NCBI GenBank assembly: GCA_028713795.1
Contig: JAQTNP010000026.1
Coordinates: 1-7,747, forward strand
DNA from: Minisyncoccota bacterium
GTDB lineage: Bacteria; Patescibacteriota; Minisyncoccia; Minisyncoccales; PEYH01
DNA: 7,747 nt
Reading direction: 5' to 3'
Shown here piece after piece: positions 1-6,882 of the stretch; the first letter of the stretch is position 1, and each line of letters begins with the position of its first letter. Under the pieces are notes generated by a model. The model was given only the letters and a program-made list of their open reading frames with translations, did no database searches and had not been told where the DNA came from. The translations under genes and the position numbers were made by a program.

Positions 1-1
1 C

Positions 2-136
2 AAGCCAATGACAAAGCAGGAAATCGCTCAAGAGGTTTTAAGAAGAAGACAAGTAAAGGCAAATACTATCGTTCTTAATCTGCAGGATAAGAATATTTTT
101 TCAAGAGCTGGAGACGGAAAAATTTGGCTTAAGTAA
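2..136 (+). CDS. C-terminal end of a probable HARE-type winged-helix DNA-binding protein (5' partial)
   Basis: The reading frame is open from the window edge to a TAA at 134-136, giving 44 residues. It begins KPMTKQEIAQEVLRRRQ and ends with a segment reading NTIVLNLQDKNIF, then a glycine turn and the ending KIWLK. This pattern of helix, recognition helix with a conserved NLQ, and a beta wing with an aromatic near the end resembles the HARE-HTH/winged-helix domain that closes sigma-factor-like regulators in Parcubacteria. If so, the protein binds DNA and may regulate transcription. The rest of the protein lies outside the window, so its identity cannot be settled. The next gene starts 14 bases downstream with no visible promoter between them, so they may be co-transcribed. 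Confidence 0.5.
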   Translation, partial: KPMTKQEIAQEVLRRRQVKANTIVLNLQDKNIFSRAGDGKIWLK

Positions 137-150
137 GAAAAGTCAAAATA

Positions 151-1440
151 ATGTCAAATTATATCACTTTGGTTCTCAAGATTATCTCTGATTGGTGGTG
201 GATAATCGTTCCATTTTTTGCATGGAAGATATTCATCTTCCTTTATCTTTGGTGGAGAAATGAGGCCTTTGATAAAACATATAAATACATTGTTCTTGAG
301 CTTAAAATGCCAAGAGACGTAATCAGGCCATATAAAGCAATGGAACAAGTTTTTGCCGGATGGTGGATGATATATGATCCACCTGACTGGTGGGAAAAAT
401 GGATAGACGGGAAGTATCAAATTTCCATGACCATAGAGATAGTAAGCGAAGGAGGAAATATCCATTTCTATTTAAGAATTCCTGAAGCAACTAGGAATTT
501 CATCGAATCCAATATTTTTGCCCAATATCCAGATGTAGAAGTCAGCTTGGTTGAAGATTATACCCTGAAAGCTCCAAAAGATATTCCCAATAATCAATGG
601 GAGCTTTGGGGTTGCGACTATGAGATGACAAAACCAGATGTTTATCCTATCAAAACATACAGTCAATTCTTTGAGCAGAGCGAATCATTATTGGAAGAAA
701 AAAGAATAGATCCTATGGCTGCTTTGCTTGAGGGTATGTCTAAATTAAAACCAGGGGAAAATCTTTGGGTACAGTTAAGATTAAAGCCAGTTACCAATAT
801 TGACAATGATTATGTTACTAGGGCTAAAAAAGAAACATCTGTGCTCTTAAAAAGAACACCAGCCAAAGCTTCTCAAAGAAGACCAATAATACAAGATGCC
901 TTTAATACTATTGCTTTTGGATATCAGGAGCCAGAGAAACTAGAGAAAAAAGAAGAGATTATTCCTTCTGAAATGAGATTAAGCCCCGGAGAAAGAGATG
1001 TTGTTGCTGGAATTGAGAATAAGGTGTCAAAACCAATGTTTGAATGTATGATAAGATTTATTTTTTGGGGAAAAAAAGGAGCTTTCTACAAACCCAATCT
1101 AAAAAACACAATGACTTTCTTTGCTAATTTCAATACAGAGAATTTAAATGGCTTGAAACCCTGGGGCAGAAGCATTACTAAAGTTAGAAAACACGAAAGG
1201 TATTTTATGAATATTTTTCTATATGATTCTCTTTTGTATATGGTAAAAAGAAGGATATGGAGGCAATATATGGCAAGACTTTACTATAAATATCCTATTG
1301 AAGAGAAGAAATTTGTTCTGAATATCGAAGAATTAGCCACTATATTCCATTTTGTTGGCAGAACCAATGTTCCGGCACCAATGGTCCAAAGAATTGAAAG
1401 TAAAAAATCAGAGCCTCCAGCTAATCTTCCAATAATGTAA
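151..1440 (+). CDS. Membrane-anchored, Trp-rich partner protein of the VirD4-like ATPase (DUF8128-like)
   Basis: This is a 429-residue protein with one hydrophobic, tryptophan-rich segment at about residues 12-36, which probably anchors it in the cytoplasmic membrane with the bulk in the cytoplasm. Residues 45-140 form an alpha/beta domain containing EGGNIHFYLRIPE (100-112) and FAQYPDVEV (123-131). I recall similar segments in the N-terminal halves of long VirD4/TraM-like ATPases of Patescibacteria and Firmicutes. The middle is charged (about 230-290), and the C-terminal part is rich in aromatic and basic residues. There is no nucleotide-binding motif. It ends 4 bases before the ATPase gene, which supports one complex: this subunit would tether the ATPase to the membrane. 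The function (DNA or protein translocation) is inferred. No Shine-Dalgarno sequence is evident before the ATG. Confidence 0.8.
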   Translation: MSNYITLVLKIISDWWWIIVPFFAWKIFIFLYLWWRNEAFDKTYKYIVLELKMPRDVIRPYKAMEQVFAGWWMIYDPPDWWEKWIDGKYQISMTIEIVSEGGNIHFYLRIPEATRNFIESNIFAQYPDVEVSLVEDYTLKAPKDIPNNQWELWGCDYEMTKPDVYPIKTYSQFFEQSESLLEEKRIDPMAALLEGMSKLKPGENLWVQLRLKPVTNIDNDYVTRAKKETSVLLKRTPAKASQRRPIIQDAFNTIAFGYQEPEKLEKKEEIIPSEMRLSPGERDVVAGIENKVSKPMFECMIRFIFWGKKGAFYKPNLKNTMTFFANFNTENLNGLKPWGRSITKVRKHERYFMNIFLYDSLLYMVKRRIWRQYMARLYYKYPIEEKKFVLNIEELATIFHFVGRTNVPAPMVQRIESKKSEPPANLPIM

Positions 1441-1444
1441 AAAT

Positions 1445-2956
1445 ATGGCAGAAACATACATCAATTATTTTGCTACTACAAATTTCAGGAATACTGAGAG
1501 AAAATTTGGGATTAAGCTCGATGATAGAAGAAAGCATGTATATATTATAGGGAAAACAGGCATGGGAAAAACTACTCTTGAGGCCAATATGGCCGCCCAA
1601 GATATCCAAAATGGATATGGTGTGGCTTTTATTGATCCTCATGGGGAGGTAGCAGAAGAACTTTTAAACTATGTGCCCAAAGAAAGGATAGAAGATGTAA
1701 TATATTTCAATCCGGCAGACTTGAGTTGGCCTATTGGATTCAATATCATGGAATCCAAGGATCCGGAGACCAGGCATTTAATTGCTTCAGGGTTAATGAG
1801 CGTATTCAAGAAAATATGGCCTGATGTATGGTCTGCCAGAATGGAATATATTCTTCATAACTGTATACTATCATTACTCGAATATCCTGGTTCAACCCTT
1901 TTGGGTATTAATAGGTTGCTTTCTGATCCAGAGTATAGGAAAAAGGTTGTTGAGAAAATAACGGATCCTGTGATCAAAGCATTTTGGACTCAAGAATATG
2001 CAAGATATACCCAAAGATACGAAGTAGAGGCTACGGCTGCTATACAAAACAAGGTTGGGCAATTTGTTTCCAATCCTTTGATCCGTAATATTATCGGTCA
2101 GATAAAATCAACGATAGATATGGCCGATATTATGAACGAAAAAAAGATTTTCATAGTTAATCTTTCAAAAGGAAGAATAGGGGAGGCCAATTCAATGCTC
2201 TTGGGAGCTCTTGTTGTGACTAAACTATATCTGGCTGCCATGGAAAGAGTTAATATTCCCGAAGAGCAGAGAGAAGACTTCTTTTTATATGTTGATGAAT
2301 TCCAAAACTTTGCCACAGAATCATTTGCCAGCATATTGTCTGAAGCTAGAAAATACCGCCTTTGTCTTACTTTAGCCCATCAATACATTCTTCAGCTTGA
2401 AGAGGAGGTGGCAGCTGCTATTTTCGGCAACGTTGGGACAATAATTACCTTCAGAATAGGAGCCGAGGATTCAGAATATCTGGAAAAAGAATTCGCCCCT
2501 GTATTCGTATCAGAGGATTTTGTCAATCTGACAAAGTATAGCATATACGTTAAGCTCATGATTGATGGGATAGCTGGAAGGCCATTTTCAGCAACTACCT
2601 TGCCTGCCTTGTCAAAACCAGAAGAGAATTACAAAGAAGAAATTATTAAATATTCAAGACAGAGATATGCTCAGGAAAGAAGTATTGTTGAAGATCAAAT
2701 TTCCCAATGGGTTGGCGAGCTAGACGAGAATGCCGCCAAAAGGGAAGAAGGAAAAGTAAGGGCAATTTCTTTGAGCCAGATTATGAAAAATGCTCCCATC
2801 CCTTTTTCTCCAAATAAAAAGAAGGATAAGGATAAAAAAACGCCTGACATTAATGAAGTGAATGAAGCATTAGACAAAGCATTAGAAAAGAAAGATGAGT
2901 TAGAGGATAAAAAGGAGAATGGATTTTTGAAGCCTGGGGATAATTTGAAACTTTGA
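1445..2956 (+). CDS. VirD4/TraM/HerA-like translocation ATPase
   Basis: This is a 503-residue P-loop ATPase of the FtsK/HerA/VirD4 group. The Walker A motif GKTGMGKT is at residues 36-43, followed by IDPHGE (63-68), typical of conjugative coupling-protein and HerA-like ATPases. Walker B is FFLYVDE (279-285), followed by FQNF and, at 311-313, AHQ, matching the TraM-recognition/sensor region of type IV coupling proteins. Such hexameric motors move DNA or protein across membranes. It has no membrane segment of its own; the upstream gene supplies one. Residues 457-503 form a Lys/Glu/Asp-rich tail that is probably flexible or a short coiled coil. No relaxase, VirB4 or pilus gene is visible nearby, so a classic conjugation role is not shown. 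The ATG lies 4 bases after the previous stop with no clear Shine-Dalgarno. Confidence 0.9.
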   Translation: MAETYINYFATTNFRNTERKFGIKLDDRRKHVYIIGKTGMGKTTLEANMAAQDIQNGYGVAFIDPHGEVAEELLNYVPKERIEDVIYFNPADLSWPIGFNIMESKDPETRHLIASGLMSVFKKIWPDVWSARMEYILHNCILSLLEYPGSTLLGINRLLSDPEYRKKVVEKITDPVIKAFWTQEYARYTQRYEVEATAAIQNKVGQFVSNPLIRNIIGQIKSTIDMADIMNEKKIFIVNLSKGRIGEANSMLLGALVVTKLYLAAMERVNIPEEQREDFFLYVDEFQNFATESFASILSEARKYRLCLTLAHQYILQLEEEVAAAIFGNVGTIITFRIGAEDSEYLEKEFAPVFVSEDFVNLTKYSIYVKLMIDGIAGRPFSATTLPALSKPEENYKEEIIKYSRQRYAQERSIVEDQISQWVGELDENAAKREEGKVRAISLSQIMKNAPIPFSPNKKKDKDKKTPDINEVNEALDKALEKKDELEDKKENGFLKPGDNLKL

Positions 2957-2973
2957 TTTTAGTAAGGTAGAAT
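2945..2973 (+). promoter_or_regulatory. Sigma70-type promoter, predicted leaderless start for the PGK-like gene
   Basis: TTGAAA at 2945-2950 and TAGAAT at 2968-2973 are separated by 17 bases. The -35 element sits inside the last codons of the ATPase gene. The next A of an ATG (2980) is 6 bases past the -10 element, the same spacing as between the -10 element and the 5' end of the RNase P RNA in this window. Transcription is therefore predicted to begin at or next to the start codon. Confidence 0.6.
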
Positions 2974-2979
2974 ATATTA

Positions 2980-4164
2980 ATGAAAACATTGAAAGATCTC
3001 AATTTAAAAACCAAGAGGGTAATTTTGCGTTGTGATTTTGATGATGTTTTTGACGGAAGAGGGAACCTAGTGGATGATTTCAAAATTAAGAAGATTATTC
3101 CAACTATTCAATACCTTCTTTTTCAGAATGCCAGAATTATTATAATTGCCCACGGTAAAAATGTTTTTAACGAACACAGGATTCTAACCAAAAAAGAAAT
3201 ATCAAATATTTTTAATTTCCAGAAGATAGCCGAGAATATTTCTAAAGAAATAGATAGGCCAGTTAAATTCTATAAAGATCTTTTAAGCGAGAATCTTAAA
3301 AAAACAGTCCAAGCTATGCAGCCAAAAGATGTAATTCTTTTGGAGAACCTTTCTTTATATCCTCAGGAAGTAGAAAATAGTCTGCCCTTTGCCCAGCAGA
3401 TTTCTCTTTTAGGAGAAGCATATATTAATGAGGCTTTTTCTATCGCTTGCTACCAATATGCAACGATAACTCATCTTCCCCTTTTACTTCCTTCCTGCGC
3501 CGGATTGTTGTTTGAACAGGAGCTATTAGAATTATCAAAAATCACTTTAAATCCCCAGAGGCCGTTGATTTCAGTATTGGGAGGATCAAATCTTACTGCC
3601 AGGATAGGGATAATAGAGAGATTGTCTTCTATCGCTGACCACTTGCTTATTGGCGGGGAAATAGCCAATTTCATTCTTTCAGCTAAAGGAATTACTATTG
3701 GCAAGTCATTCCGTGATCCCTTTTTAGATGCAGTAGCTTCTAAAATTGATTTGACTAATCAAAAAATTCATCTTCCGGTAGACAGTATAGTTTCCCTAAG
3801 CACGATAGACAATGACTATATGCATATTTCAGCTATTGGAGCTATTAGAAAAGAGGAACAGTGCTACGACATAGGGCCAGAATCAGTTCTCTTGTTTTCC
3901 GAAATCCTGAAAACAGCCCAGACAATATTCTGGAGCGGTTCAATGGGAATGTTTGAAAATGACAGGTTTGCCAATGGAACAAGAGAAATAGCCAAGGTTA
4001 TTGCGCATAGCAATGGATACAAGATAGCATCTGGAAGATCAACCATAGCCTTCCTAAAATTAGCTGATTTGAGGGATAAGATTTCCTTTGTTTCGCTGGG
4101 GGAGCTTTCAGCCATGAAATTCGTGGCAGGAGAAAGCATTGTGGGAATAGATGTTTTGGATTAA
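2980..4164 (+). CDS. Phosphoglycerate kinase-family protein with degenerate active site
   Basis: The 394-residue length and order of motifs match phosphoglycerate kinase along the whole protein: RCDF near 17-20, PTIQYLL (41-47), LLENL (120-124), a NEAF (150-153), SCAGLLFEQEL (172-182), LGGSNL (200-205), IGGEIAN (224-230), DIGP (297-300) and WSGSMGMFE (318-326). Normal PGK transfers phosphate between 1,3-bisphosphoglycerate and ADP in glycolysis. Here many substrate and nucleotide residues differ. SHLGRP becomes AHGKNV, the Arg of ENVRF is Ser125, and HRAHAS becomes CYQYAT (157-162). The Lys of GGAKVSDK is Asn204, GGGDS becomes ASGRS (350-354), and the STGGGA loop is SLGELS (372-377). Arg17, Asp19 and His58 remain. 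The frame is intact, so this is probably a maintained pseudoenzyme or an enzyme of changed function, not a working glycolytic PGK. It heads a unit with the RecJ-like and RNase HI genes. Confidence 0.85.
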   Translation: MKTLKDLNLKTKRVILRCDFDDVFDGRGNLVDDFKIKKIIPTIQYLLFQNARIIIIAHGKNVFNEHRILTKKEISNIFNFQKIAENISKEIDRPVKFYKDLLSENLKKTVQAMQPKDVILLENLSLYPQEVENSLPFAQQISLLGEAYINEAFSIACYQYATITHLPLLLPSCAGLLFEQELLELSKITLNPQRPLISVLGGSNLTARIGIIERLSSIADHLLIGGEIANFILSAKGITIGKSFRDPFLDAVASKIDLTNQKIHLPVDSIVSLSTIDNDYMHISAIGAIRKEEQCYDIGPESVLLFSEILKTAQTIFWSGSMGMFENDRFANGTREIAKVIAHSNGYKIASGRSTIAFLKLADLRDKISFVSLGELSAMKFVAGESIVGIDVLD

Positions 4165-4179
4165 TTTCTGAAATTCAAT

Positions 4180-5361
4180 ATGGATGAAATATTAGGAGCT
4201 AAAAAATTAGCTCAGAAAATTATACAAACAGCCCAGAAAAAGGAACCCGTTGTTATTTTTGCCGACGCTGATCTAGATGGAATTTCTGCGGCAGTTATTT
4301 TAAAAGAGACATTAGAAATTTTAAACCCTGGATACAAAAAAAAGGGAATTAAAATATATTTCCCAAATAGGGAAAAAGATGGATATGGAATTACCATATC
4401 TGCTTTGGAAATTTTAAAAAAATACGCTCCTGCCCAATTTTTTGCCTTAGATTGCGGAATCAGCAATATAAAAGAAGTGGAAATTGCAAAAAAACTCGGA
4501 TTTTCTGTTTCCATAATTGATCACCACCAGATTTTAGATGGGAAATTACCGAAAGCAGATGTGGTGGTAGATTTGTTGCAGAAAAATGAAACATATCCCT
4601 TCAAATCATTTTGTACTGCAGGATTGATGTATAGGTTGATGAAACCTATTTTGGACAGTTCCTTGCTTAAATGGGAGCCAGAAAGATTTTTAGAATTAGT
4701 TGCTTTAGCCACTATTGCCGATATGATGCCTCTTGAAGATGAAAACAAGATAATGGTTGATCAAGGACTCAACGCTTTAAAATATACCAAAAGGACTGGA
4801 TTAAAGGCCCTAAAGGATGTAACTAAATTAATAGACGATGATTCTACAGAAGTTTCTCAGAAGATAATAGCGCCGTTAAACAGCGCTGAAAAATCCGGCC
4901 ATTTAACAGAAACATATATTCTTTTAACCTCTGAATCCAGGAGAGAAGCTATTGTTCTATCCAGGGCTTTGATAAAACAAAACCTTGAAAAGAAAAAAAG
5001 AGTTCAAGAAATTGTAGGAGAAGTTGAAGAAAGAATTGCTGATAAAAACAATATTATTGTTTTTGAAGGGGACAGAAACTGGCCTACAATAATGATTGGC
5101 GTTGTCGCCTCTAAAATATGCAACAGATACAAAAAACCAGTATTTTTGTTTAAAATAGGGAAAGACGAAAGCGTTGGTTCGGTCAGGCCACCAAGAGGTT
5201 GCGATGGAGTAAAGGCCATGGCAAGCTGTAAAAGCTTGTTTTTGGGATATGGAGGCCATGCTTTGGCCTGCGGATGCAGGATAAAAAATAGTAATATGGA
5301 AAAAGCAAGAGTCGCCTTAGAAAAATATTTCATTAAAAATCCTTGCCAAAAAGATGAATAA
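4180..5361 (+). CDS. Short RecJ-like DHH/DHHA1 phosphoesterase
   Basis: This is a 393-residue protein of the DHH superfamily, the group of Mn-dependent 5'-3' single-strand exonucleases (RecJ) and nano-RNA/cyclic-dinucleotide phosphodiesterases. Motif I is DADLDG (29-34), motif II LDCG (90-93), motif III DHH (114-116) and motif IV IAD (179-181). The DHHA1 domain contains GSVRPP (333-338) and GGH (358-360). All metal-binding residues are present, so it should be active. The layout, with a long helix near 255-290 linking the domains, is that of RecJ rather than NrnA. However, the C-terminal OB-fold domain of full RecJ (over 550 residues) is absent, and the usual NAAGR motif reads NSAEKSG (234-240). 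It starts 15 bases after the PGK-like gene with no Shine-Dalgarno, and its end overlaps the RNase HI gene by 8 bases. The likely role is DNA repair or primer and fragment removal. Confidence 0.85.
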   Translation: MDEILGAKKLAQKIIQTAQKKEPVVIFADADLDGISAAVILKETLEILNPGYKKKGIKIYFPNREKDGYGITISALEILKKYAPAQFFALDCGISNIKEVEIAKKLGFSVSIIDHHQILDGKLPKADVVVDLLQKNETYPFKSFCTAGLMYRLMKPILDSSLLKWEPERFLELVALATIADMMPLEDENKIMVDQGLNALKYTKRTGLKALKDVTKLIDDDSTEVSQKIIAPLNSAEKSGHLTETYILLTSESRREAIVLSRALIKQNLEKKKRVQEIVGEVEERIADKNNIIVFEGDRNWPTIMIGVVASKICNRYKKPVFLFKIGKDESVGSVRPPRGCDGVKAMASCKSLFLGYGGHALACGCRIKNSNMEKARVALEKYFIKNPCQKDE

Positions 5362-5788
5362 ACTAATCATATATACAGACGGGGCTTCTAGAGGAAATCC
5401 CGGAAAAGCATCAATAGGGGTGGTATTTTGTGATCAGAAAGGAGAAACTATTAAAACCTATGGCCAGGCCATAGGGATTGCTACGAATAATGAAGCAGAA
5501 TACCAAGCAGTAATTTTTGCTTTGAAAAAATCCAAAGCATTATTTGGAAAAGAAAAGATAAAGGAATATGATATTGAAGTCAGATCTGATTCTCAATTAA
5601 TGGTTTCCCAATTAAGAGGGGAATACAAAATAATAGAACCAAAGATCCAATCTCTTTTTATGCAAGCTTGGAATTTGAGAGTAGAGATTGGGAAAACAAC
5701 ATTTACTTTAATTCCAAGAGAGGAAAATAGGCAGGCAGACAGGGCTGCTAATGAGGCGTTAGATAAGGAAGTGAAGAGTTTGTTTTGA
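5354..5788 (+). CDS. rnhA: Ribonuclease HI family protein
   Basis: This 144-residue protein should cleave the RNA strand of RNA-DNA hybrids, removing primers and R-loops in the cytoplasm. The four acidic metal ligands are visible: Asp9 in YTDGASRGNPG, Glu49 in TNNEAEY, Asp79 in RSDSQL, and Asp129 in ENRQADRAAN. The N-terminal motif and the PREEN loop place it with the compact RNase HI-like branch found in many bacteria, archaea and plants; it lacks the His-containing loop of the E. coli enzyme, where IPREEN stands instead. Its ATG overlaps the stop of the RecJ-like gene (ATGAATAA), so translation is probably coupled. Pairing with a RecJ-like nuclease fits primer or Okazaki-fragment processing. 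The stop codon is TGA, and the RNase P RNA promoter begins one base later. Confidence 0.93.
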   Translation: MNKLIIYTDGASRGNPGKASIGVVFCDQKGETIKTYGQAIGIATNNEAEYQAVIFALKKSKALFGKEKIKEYDIEVRSDSQLMVSQLRGEYKIIEPKIQSLFMQAWNLRVEIGKTTFTLIPREENRQADRAANEALDKEVKSLF

Positions 5789-5789
5789 T

Positions 5790-5817
5790 TTGACAAAACA
5801 ATATTCTCTGATATAAT
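5790..5817 (+). promoter_or_regulatory. Strong promoter of the RNase P RNA gene
   Basis: A perfect TTGACA (5790-5795) and a perfect TATAAT (5812-5817) are separated by 16 bases, and TG lies one base upstream of the -10 (extended -10). The predicted start is G5824, which is also the first base of the RNA's closing helix P1, so promoter and RNA model agree. It begins just after the RNase HI stop codon, giving the RNA gene its own strong transcription independent of the operon. Confidence 0.85.
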
Positions 5818-5823
5818 TAAAAT

Positions 5824-6194
5824 GCTCAAGTAGATTAGGCAATCGCGGTGAATTCAATTCATCGAGGAAAGTCCGAACACTCGCCTAATTTTTTACAAAT
5901 TAGAAATGGTAGCGGGTAATACCCGTCCCTAGTGATAGAGGGGTGCGAACAGAGACGGTTTCTGATGAGAATCAGAAACTATCCTTGCATAAAGGATAAG
6001 TATCTAAGGCAACTTAGATAATGAAACGGCTAAATCCCTACCTGGGTGCAAGAGTAAATCCCTGAAAGTCTGATTTTATCAAACTTATCAGGGTAAAGGT
6101 AACTCGCTGGAGCCAAAAAGAGATTTTTGGCCAAGACAAATGATTGCCAATCCAATTTATTGGATACAGAATTCGGCTTACTATCTACTTGAGC
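5824..6194 (+). ncRNA. rnpB: RNase P RNA, bacterial type A
   Basis: This is the catalytic RNA that trims tRNA 5' leaders. The ends form a perfect 12-bp P1 helix (5824-5835 with 6183-6194). The universal 5' core GAGGAAAGTCCGAACAC is at 5864-5880 and its 3' partner ACAGAATTCGGCTTA at 6166-6180, together making P4. Hairpins readable in order: P3 near 5846-5863; P12-like 5958-5979 (9 bp, GAGA loop); P13-like 5980-5998; P14-like 6001-6020 (8 bp, GCAA loop); P15 region with GGGTGCAAGAG near 6044-6054; P16/P17-like 6060-6093; P18 6112-6131 (8 bp, GAGA loop); P19-like 6150-6165. P13/P14 and P16/P17 with GNRA loops mark the ancestral type A. Length is about 371 nt, usual for the class. The L15 segment reads GGCTAAA instead of the usual GGTAAA. 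The helix names beyond P1, P4 and P18 are my assignments by analogy with E. coli. Confidence 0.96.
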
Positions 6195-6227
6195 AACTTA
6201 AGAACCGCAGAATGCGGTTTTTAAGTT
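6195..6227 (+). terminator. Intrinsic terminator of rnpB
   Basis: A 15-bp hairpin (6195-6209 with 6213-6227, one G-U pair, GAA loop) follows P1 directly. Its GC-rich core CCGCA/TGCGG is followed by five T residues (6218-6222), as expected for Rho-independent termination. The outer arms, AACTTAA and TTAAGTT, are also complementary, so the extended hairpin would have A tracts before and T tracts after the core; it may act from both directions. Confidence 0.8.
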
Positions 6228-6234
6228 TAAATTA

Positions 6235-6243
6235 TGTTAAAAT
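6235..6243 (+). promoter_or_regulatory. Extended -10 promoter for the Gmad2-domain gene
   Basis: TG (6235-6236), one spacer base, then TAAAAT (6238-6243) form an extended -10. No convincing -35 is present; that position falls in the rnpB terminator. By the spacing seen at rnpB, transcription would start near 6250, leaving a leader of about 14 bases without a Shine-Dalgarno sequence. Confidence 0.45.
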
Positions 6244-6263
6244 ATATTAATTAAAACAAAAAC

Positions 6264-6806
6264 ATGAATAGCAAAAAGATATTAATATATATTTTAGGAA
6301 TAATAATCATAGCTTTAATTATTTGGTTTGTTTTTACATATGTAGCTAATGCTCCGCATAATGAAATCACTGATTTTGATCAATGCGCAGCTGCCGGCAA
6401 TCCTATCATGGAAAGCTATCCTGCCAGATGCTCTACTAAAGATGGAAAAACATTTACTCAGGACATTGGAAATGAATTTGAAAAAAAAGATTTGATTAGG
6501 ATAGATAATCCAAGGCCTAATGCCGTAGTAGGAAATACTATTGAGATATCAGGAGAAGCTAGGGGGCAATGGTTTTTTGAAGCAAGCTTTCCTATAAAAT
6601 TAATTGATGAGAAAGGAAATATATTAGCTACTACCGTAGCTACTGCAAAATCTGATTGGATGACAGAGGATTTTGTTCTATTTGAAGCTAAAATTGAATT
6701 TACAAATACTGAAATTGAAAAAGCAGACCTAATGCTTTTAAAAGACAATCCTTCCGGATTGCCAGAAAATGATGATTTTTTAAGAGTGCCGATAAAATTT
6801 GAATAA
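6264..6806 (+). CDS. Membrane-anchored Gmad2 immunoglobulin-like domain protein
   Basis: This is a 180-residue protein. Residues 6-27 form a single hydrophobic segment after a short basic start (MNSKK), so it is an N-terminal anchor or uncleaved signal with the rest outside the cell. Residues 35-68 form a small module with two cysteines (Cys41, Cys56), DQCAAAGNP and ESYPARC, common ahead of such domains in Patescibacteria; the cysteines may form a disulfide. From residue 77 a Gmad2 domain follows: IDNPRPNAVVGNTIEISGEA, then WFFEASFPIKL, and a C-terminal LLKDNPSGLPENDDFLRVPI. Gmad2 is an Ig-like fold first described in spore-germination proteins and is widespread in non-sporulating bacteria as a cell-surface module. 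Here it probably takes part in cell-envelope interactions; the exact ligand is unknown. It lies between rnpB and a GC-rich cassette, in a unit of its own. Confidence 0.88.
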   Translation: MNSKKILIYILGIIIIALIIWFVFTYVANAPHNEITDFDQCAAAGNPIMESYPARCSTKDGKTFTQDIGNEFEKKDLIRIDNPRPNAVVGNTIEISGEARGQWFFEASFPIKLIDEKGNILATTVATAKSDWMTEDFVLFEAKIEFTNTEIEKADLMLLKDNPSGLPENDDFLRVPIKFE

Positions 6807-6808
6807 AA

Positions 6809-6838
6809 TTGACAAAAAAAGAATGGAAGAGATAGAAT
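6809..6838 (+). promoter_or_regulatory. Strong promoter of the GC-rich cassette
   Basis: A perfect TTGACA (6809-6814) and TAGAAT (6833-6838) are separated by 18 bases and start 3 bases after the previous stop codon. Using the spacing seen at rnpB, transcription would begin near G6845, giving a 38-base leader before the ATG at 6883. Confidence 0.7.
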
Positions 6839-6869
6839 GAGAATGTTCTTTCCATCATCGGCGATCTAA

Positions 6870-6876
6870 AAGGAGG
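6870..6876 (+). promoter_or_regulatory. Perfect Shine-Dalgarno that decides the start of the orphan gene
   Basis: AAGGAGG (6870-6876) is a full anti-Shine-Dalgarno match. The ATG at 6877 touches it and cannot be used comfortably, whereas the in-frame ATG at 6883 is 6 bases away, a good distance. The start is therefore set at 6883. No other gene in the window has a comparable site. Confidence 0.8.
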
Positions 6877-6882
6877 ATGCCA

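Noticed and set aside
154..465. Reverse-strand open frame of 103 codons under the membrane partner gene, and similar antisense frames across the window.
   Set aside because: They lie opposite well-supported genes, show no recognisable domain and have no start signals; they are shadow frames.
5821..6200. Possible tmRNA, riboswitch or coding gene in the non-coding stretch.
   Set aside because: The perfect P1 helix and the universal RNase P core sequences identify it as rnpB; no long open frame exists there.
6823..6855. ATGGAAGA and TCTTTCCAT form an imperfect inverted repeat around the -10 element of the cassette promoter, like an operator.
   Set aside because: One arm has an extra base and the match is short in AT-rich DNA; without copies at other promoters it cannot be told from chance.
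6877..6882. ATG at 6877 as the start of the orphan protein.
   Set aside because: It abuts the Shine-Dalgarno sequence with no spacer; the ATG at 6883 has correct spacing.
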